This document shows positions 21,950 to 23,375 of a stretch of DNA of 23,375 bases, piece after piece; position 1 is the stretch's first letter; each line of letters begins with the position of its first letter. Below the pieces are notes generated by a model. The model saw only the letters and a list, made by a program, of their open reading frames with translations, was not told the origin of the DNA and searched no databases. Position numbers and translations under genes: made by a program. This stretch comes from Fimbriimonadales bacterium (GTDB taxonomy: Bacteria; Armatimonadota; Fimbriimonadia; Fimbriimonadales; GBS-DC). The DNA lies in the NCBI GenBank assembly GCA_026416655.1, contig JAOAES010000167.1:1-23375 (forward strand). The letters are read 5' to 3'.

Positions 21950-22756
21950 CTACACCGTCACCTTCGCATAGTCCAGCGCGTGGCGAATCGGGCTTTCGAA
22001 GTTCGGCGGAATCTTCGCAATCATCCCGAAAATCACCTTGCGGATGCGCTCGGCGTTCTGGTGGAACACGTGCATCACCTCTTCCGCCGTGACGGGTTTG
22101 ACTTCGCCCTCCGCCACCAGACCGCTGTCGTAGTCGGTAATCAGCGAGATGTTCACCACGGGGATTGCCAGTTCCAGCGCGAGGTACGCCTCGGGGTACT
22201 GCGTCATGTTAATCACTTCCCAGCCCATCGAGGTGAACCACTTGCTCTCGGCTTTGGTGGAGAAGCGGGGACCGTTGATGACCACGATTGTGCCGCGCTC
22301 GTGGACGGGGATGCCGTGCGCCCGAATCTCTTCGATGGCGATTTGACGCAGCACGGGGCAGTACGGGTCGGCGGGCGAGACATGGTGAACGGTGGGACCC
22401 TCGTAGAAAGTGTCGGCGCGTCCGTGCGTGCGGTCGACATACTGATCCGCCACGACGAAGTCGCCCGGTTTCACATGGCGTTGCAGGCTTCCCGCGGCGC
22501 AGGGGCTAATGATTGCCTGCACGCCGAGTTCCTTCATCGCCCACAGGTTCGCGCGATAGTTGATTTTGTGGGGTGGGATGGTGTGTTTGCGTCCGTGTCG
22601 GGGCAGGAACGCCACGCGCCGCCCGTTCACCTCGCCAATCGAAATCGTGTCGCTGGGGGGACCGTAGGGCGTGTCGACTTTCACTTCCTCCACCTTGTCG
22701 AGGAACGAATAGAATCCTGAGCCGCCGAAGACTCCAATCTCAGCCAAAGGTTTCAT
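21950..22756 (-). CDS. mtnP: S-methyl-5'-thioadenosine phosphorylase
   Basis: Cleaves S-methyl-5'-thioadenosine with phosphate to adenine and 5-methylthioribose-1-phosphate, in methionine salvage and polyamine metabolism; cytoplasmic, trimeric or hexameric. The 268-aa protein has GVFGGSGFYSFL (8-19, phosphate site), FLPRHGRKHTIPPHKINYRA, NGPRFSTKAESKWF, EVINMTQYPEAYLALE (Met in the MTA-specific substrate pocket) and LITDYDSGL. It belongs to the PNP/MTAP family 2; the NMTQYPEA motif favours MTA over plain purine nucleosides. ATG 22756 has AGGAGG about 10 nt upstream and overlaps the rnc 3' end by 17 nt, so the two are probably co-transcribed. Confidence 0.93.
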   Translation of the reverse strand: MKPLAEIGVFGGSGFYSFLDKVEEVKVDTPYGPPSDTISIGEVNGRRVAFLPRHGRKHTIPPHKINYRANLWAMKELGVQAIISPCAAGSLQRHVKPGDFVVADQYVDRTHGRADTFYEGPTVHHVSPADPYCPVLRQIAIEEIRAHGIPVHERGTIVVINGPRFSTKAESKWFTSMGWEVINMTQYPEAYLALELAIPVVNISLITDYDSGLVAEGEVKPVTAEEVMHVFHQNAERIRKVIFGMIAKIPPNFESPIRHALDYAKVTV

Positions 22757-23375
22757 CTAATAGCCTCCTGTTCTGTTCGGTGTATTGCAGGGCTTGGGCG
22801 GCGGCGTTCTGCTCCGCCTGTTTTTTACTGGGTCCAACACCCTCGCCTGCAATCAAATCGCGCAGTTTGACCCGCACGACGAAAGTTTTATTGTGGGGCG
22901 TGCCTGTCTCCTGCACCACTTCATAAGTGGGGGTGATGCGCCACCACGCCTGCGTGCGCTCCTGCAGTTGCGACTTGTAATCTTGCACGGGCATCGCGCC
23001 TGCTTCGAGGGCGTCCAGCTCCGGCTTGAGGTGCTGCAAGGTGTAGTCCCGCGCCGCTTTGTAGCCTGAATCGAGATAGATGGCGCCAATCACCGCCTCG
23101 AAAGCGTCGGCGAGAATCGAGGGGCGCTCGCGTCCCCCCGACGCTTCTTCGGACGGGCTGAGGCGCAATAGATTCGCGATGCCCGCGCGTTTCGCGGCTT
23201 CACACAGCACGCTCGCCCGCACAATGCTCGCTCGCCCCTTAGAGAGCTGCCCCTGATCCCAGTTCGGATATCGCTGGTACAGATATTCCGCAATAATCAA
23301 GCCCAGCACCGCATCGCCCAGCAGCTCGAGCCGTTCGTTGCTGGCTAACAGCTCGCCTTCCGTATGTGAGCGATG
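22740..23375 (-). CDS. rnc: Ribonuclease III, 3' part (runs off right edge)
   Basis: A double-strand RNA endonuclease for rRNA and mRNA processing. 211 residues are visible and the N-terminus lies beyond the window. The RNase III signature NERLELLGDAVLGLIIAEYL is near the right edge with catalytic Glu and Asp; RPSILADAFEAVIGAIYLD supplies the second acidic pair. The C-terminal dsRNA-binding domain spans roughly the last 75 residues: DYKSQLQERTQAWW, PTYEVVQETGTPHNKTFVV, GEGVGPSKKQAEQNAAAQAL. The last 17 nt overlap the start of mtnP. Codons run open to the edge with no start needed inside the window. Confidence 0.95.
   Translation of the reverse strand, partial: HRSHTEGELLASNERLELLGDAVLGLIIAEYLYQRYPNWDQGQLSKGRASIVRASVLCEAAKRAGIANLLRLSPSEEASGGRERPSILADAFEAVIGAIYLDSGYKAARDYTLQHLKPELDALEAGAMPVQDYKSQLQERTQAWWRITPTYEVVQETGTPHNKTFVVRVKLRDLIAGEGVGPSKKQAEQNAAAQALQYTEQNRRLLDETFG

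Noticed and set aside
21941..22720. Plus-strand ORF of 259 aa
   Set aside because: Antisense to mtnP; no recognisable motif, and mtnP is unambiguous.

Overview
The window is GC-rich bacterial chromosome from what looks like a member of Armatimonadota. The best phylum hint is the H-X9-DG type IV prepilin-like protein at 18945-19814: its N-terminus (FTLIELLVVIAIIAILAAILFPVFAQARE) and its YAQDYDETFP segment are a combination seen again and again in that phylum. This assignment is an inference from one marker protein. Gene density is high, with no rRNA, tRNA, CRISPR array, transposase or phage gene visible.

Layout: (1) 1-257, the start of a secreted protein that leaves the left edge, then a palindromic repeat element (364-559). 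(2) 597-3889, divergent aroE and a FadN-type 3-hydroxyacyl-CoA dehydrogenase/enoyl-CoA hydratase. (3) 3954-5855, an alpha/beta hydrolase, a secreted protein ending in an intrinsic terminator, an ambiguous stretch of tiny ORFs and a small Cys-rich zinc-ribbon-like protein. (4) 5982-7827 (minus), a three-gene operon with ATGA overlaps: G5-3D lipoprotein, GDPD-like phosphodiesterase, PII. (5) 8010-14454 (minus), a heavy-metal efflux operon: Cys-rich exported protein, TolC-like outer-membrane protein, adaptor with an unusually long coiled coil, CzcA-type RND pump. (6) 14552-15723, HtpX protease and a MIP18-family Fe-S assembly factor, ATGA-coupled. (7) 15729-18619, AcuC/HDAC-like deacetylase, divergent Gfo/Idh/MocA oxidoreductase, orphan receiver-ANTAR regulator. 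(8) 18645-19876, an inverted repeat, an attenuator-like leader, the prepilin-like gene and a strong terminator. (9) 19910-21947, alanine racemase and an unknown membrane protein. (10) 21950-23375 (minus), RNase III (leaving the right edge) overlapping S-methyl-5'-thioadenosine phosphorylase.

Three themes go beyond ordinary gene content. First, several genes (aroE, alr, the deacetylase, the Cys-rich efflux-linked gene, possibly two others) have a -10-like TANNNT box only 6-11 nt before the start codon and no Shine-Dalgarno sequence, which points to leaderless transcripts beside canonical SD-led genes. Second, palindromic repeats of several families are scattered between genes, and one lies in frame inside the TolC-like coding sequence. 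Third, the RND adaptor carries three successive hairpin-turn motifs, implying an expanded coiled coil. I found no clear new defence or biosynthetic system. The best candidates for undescribed biology are the Cys-rich efflux-linked protein and the 3D/GDPD/PII operon.
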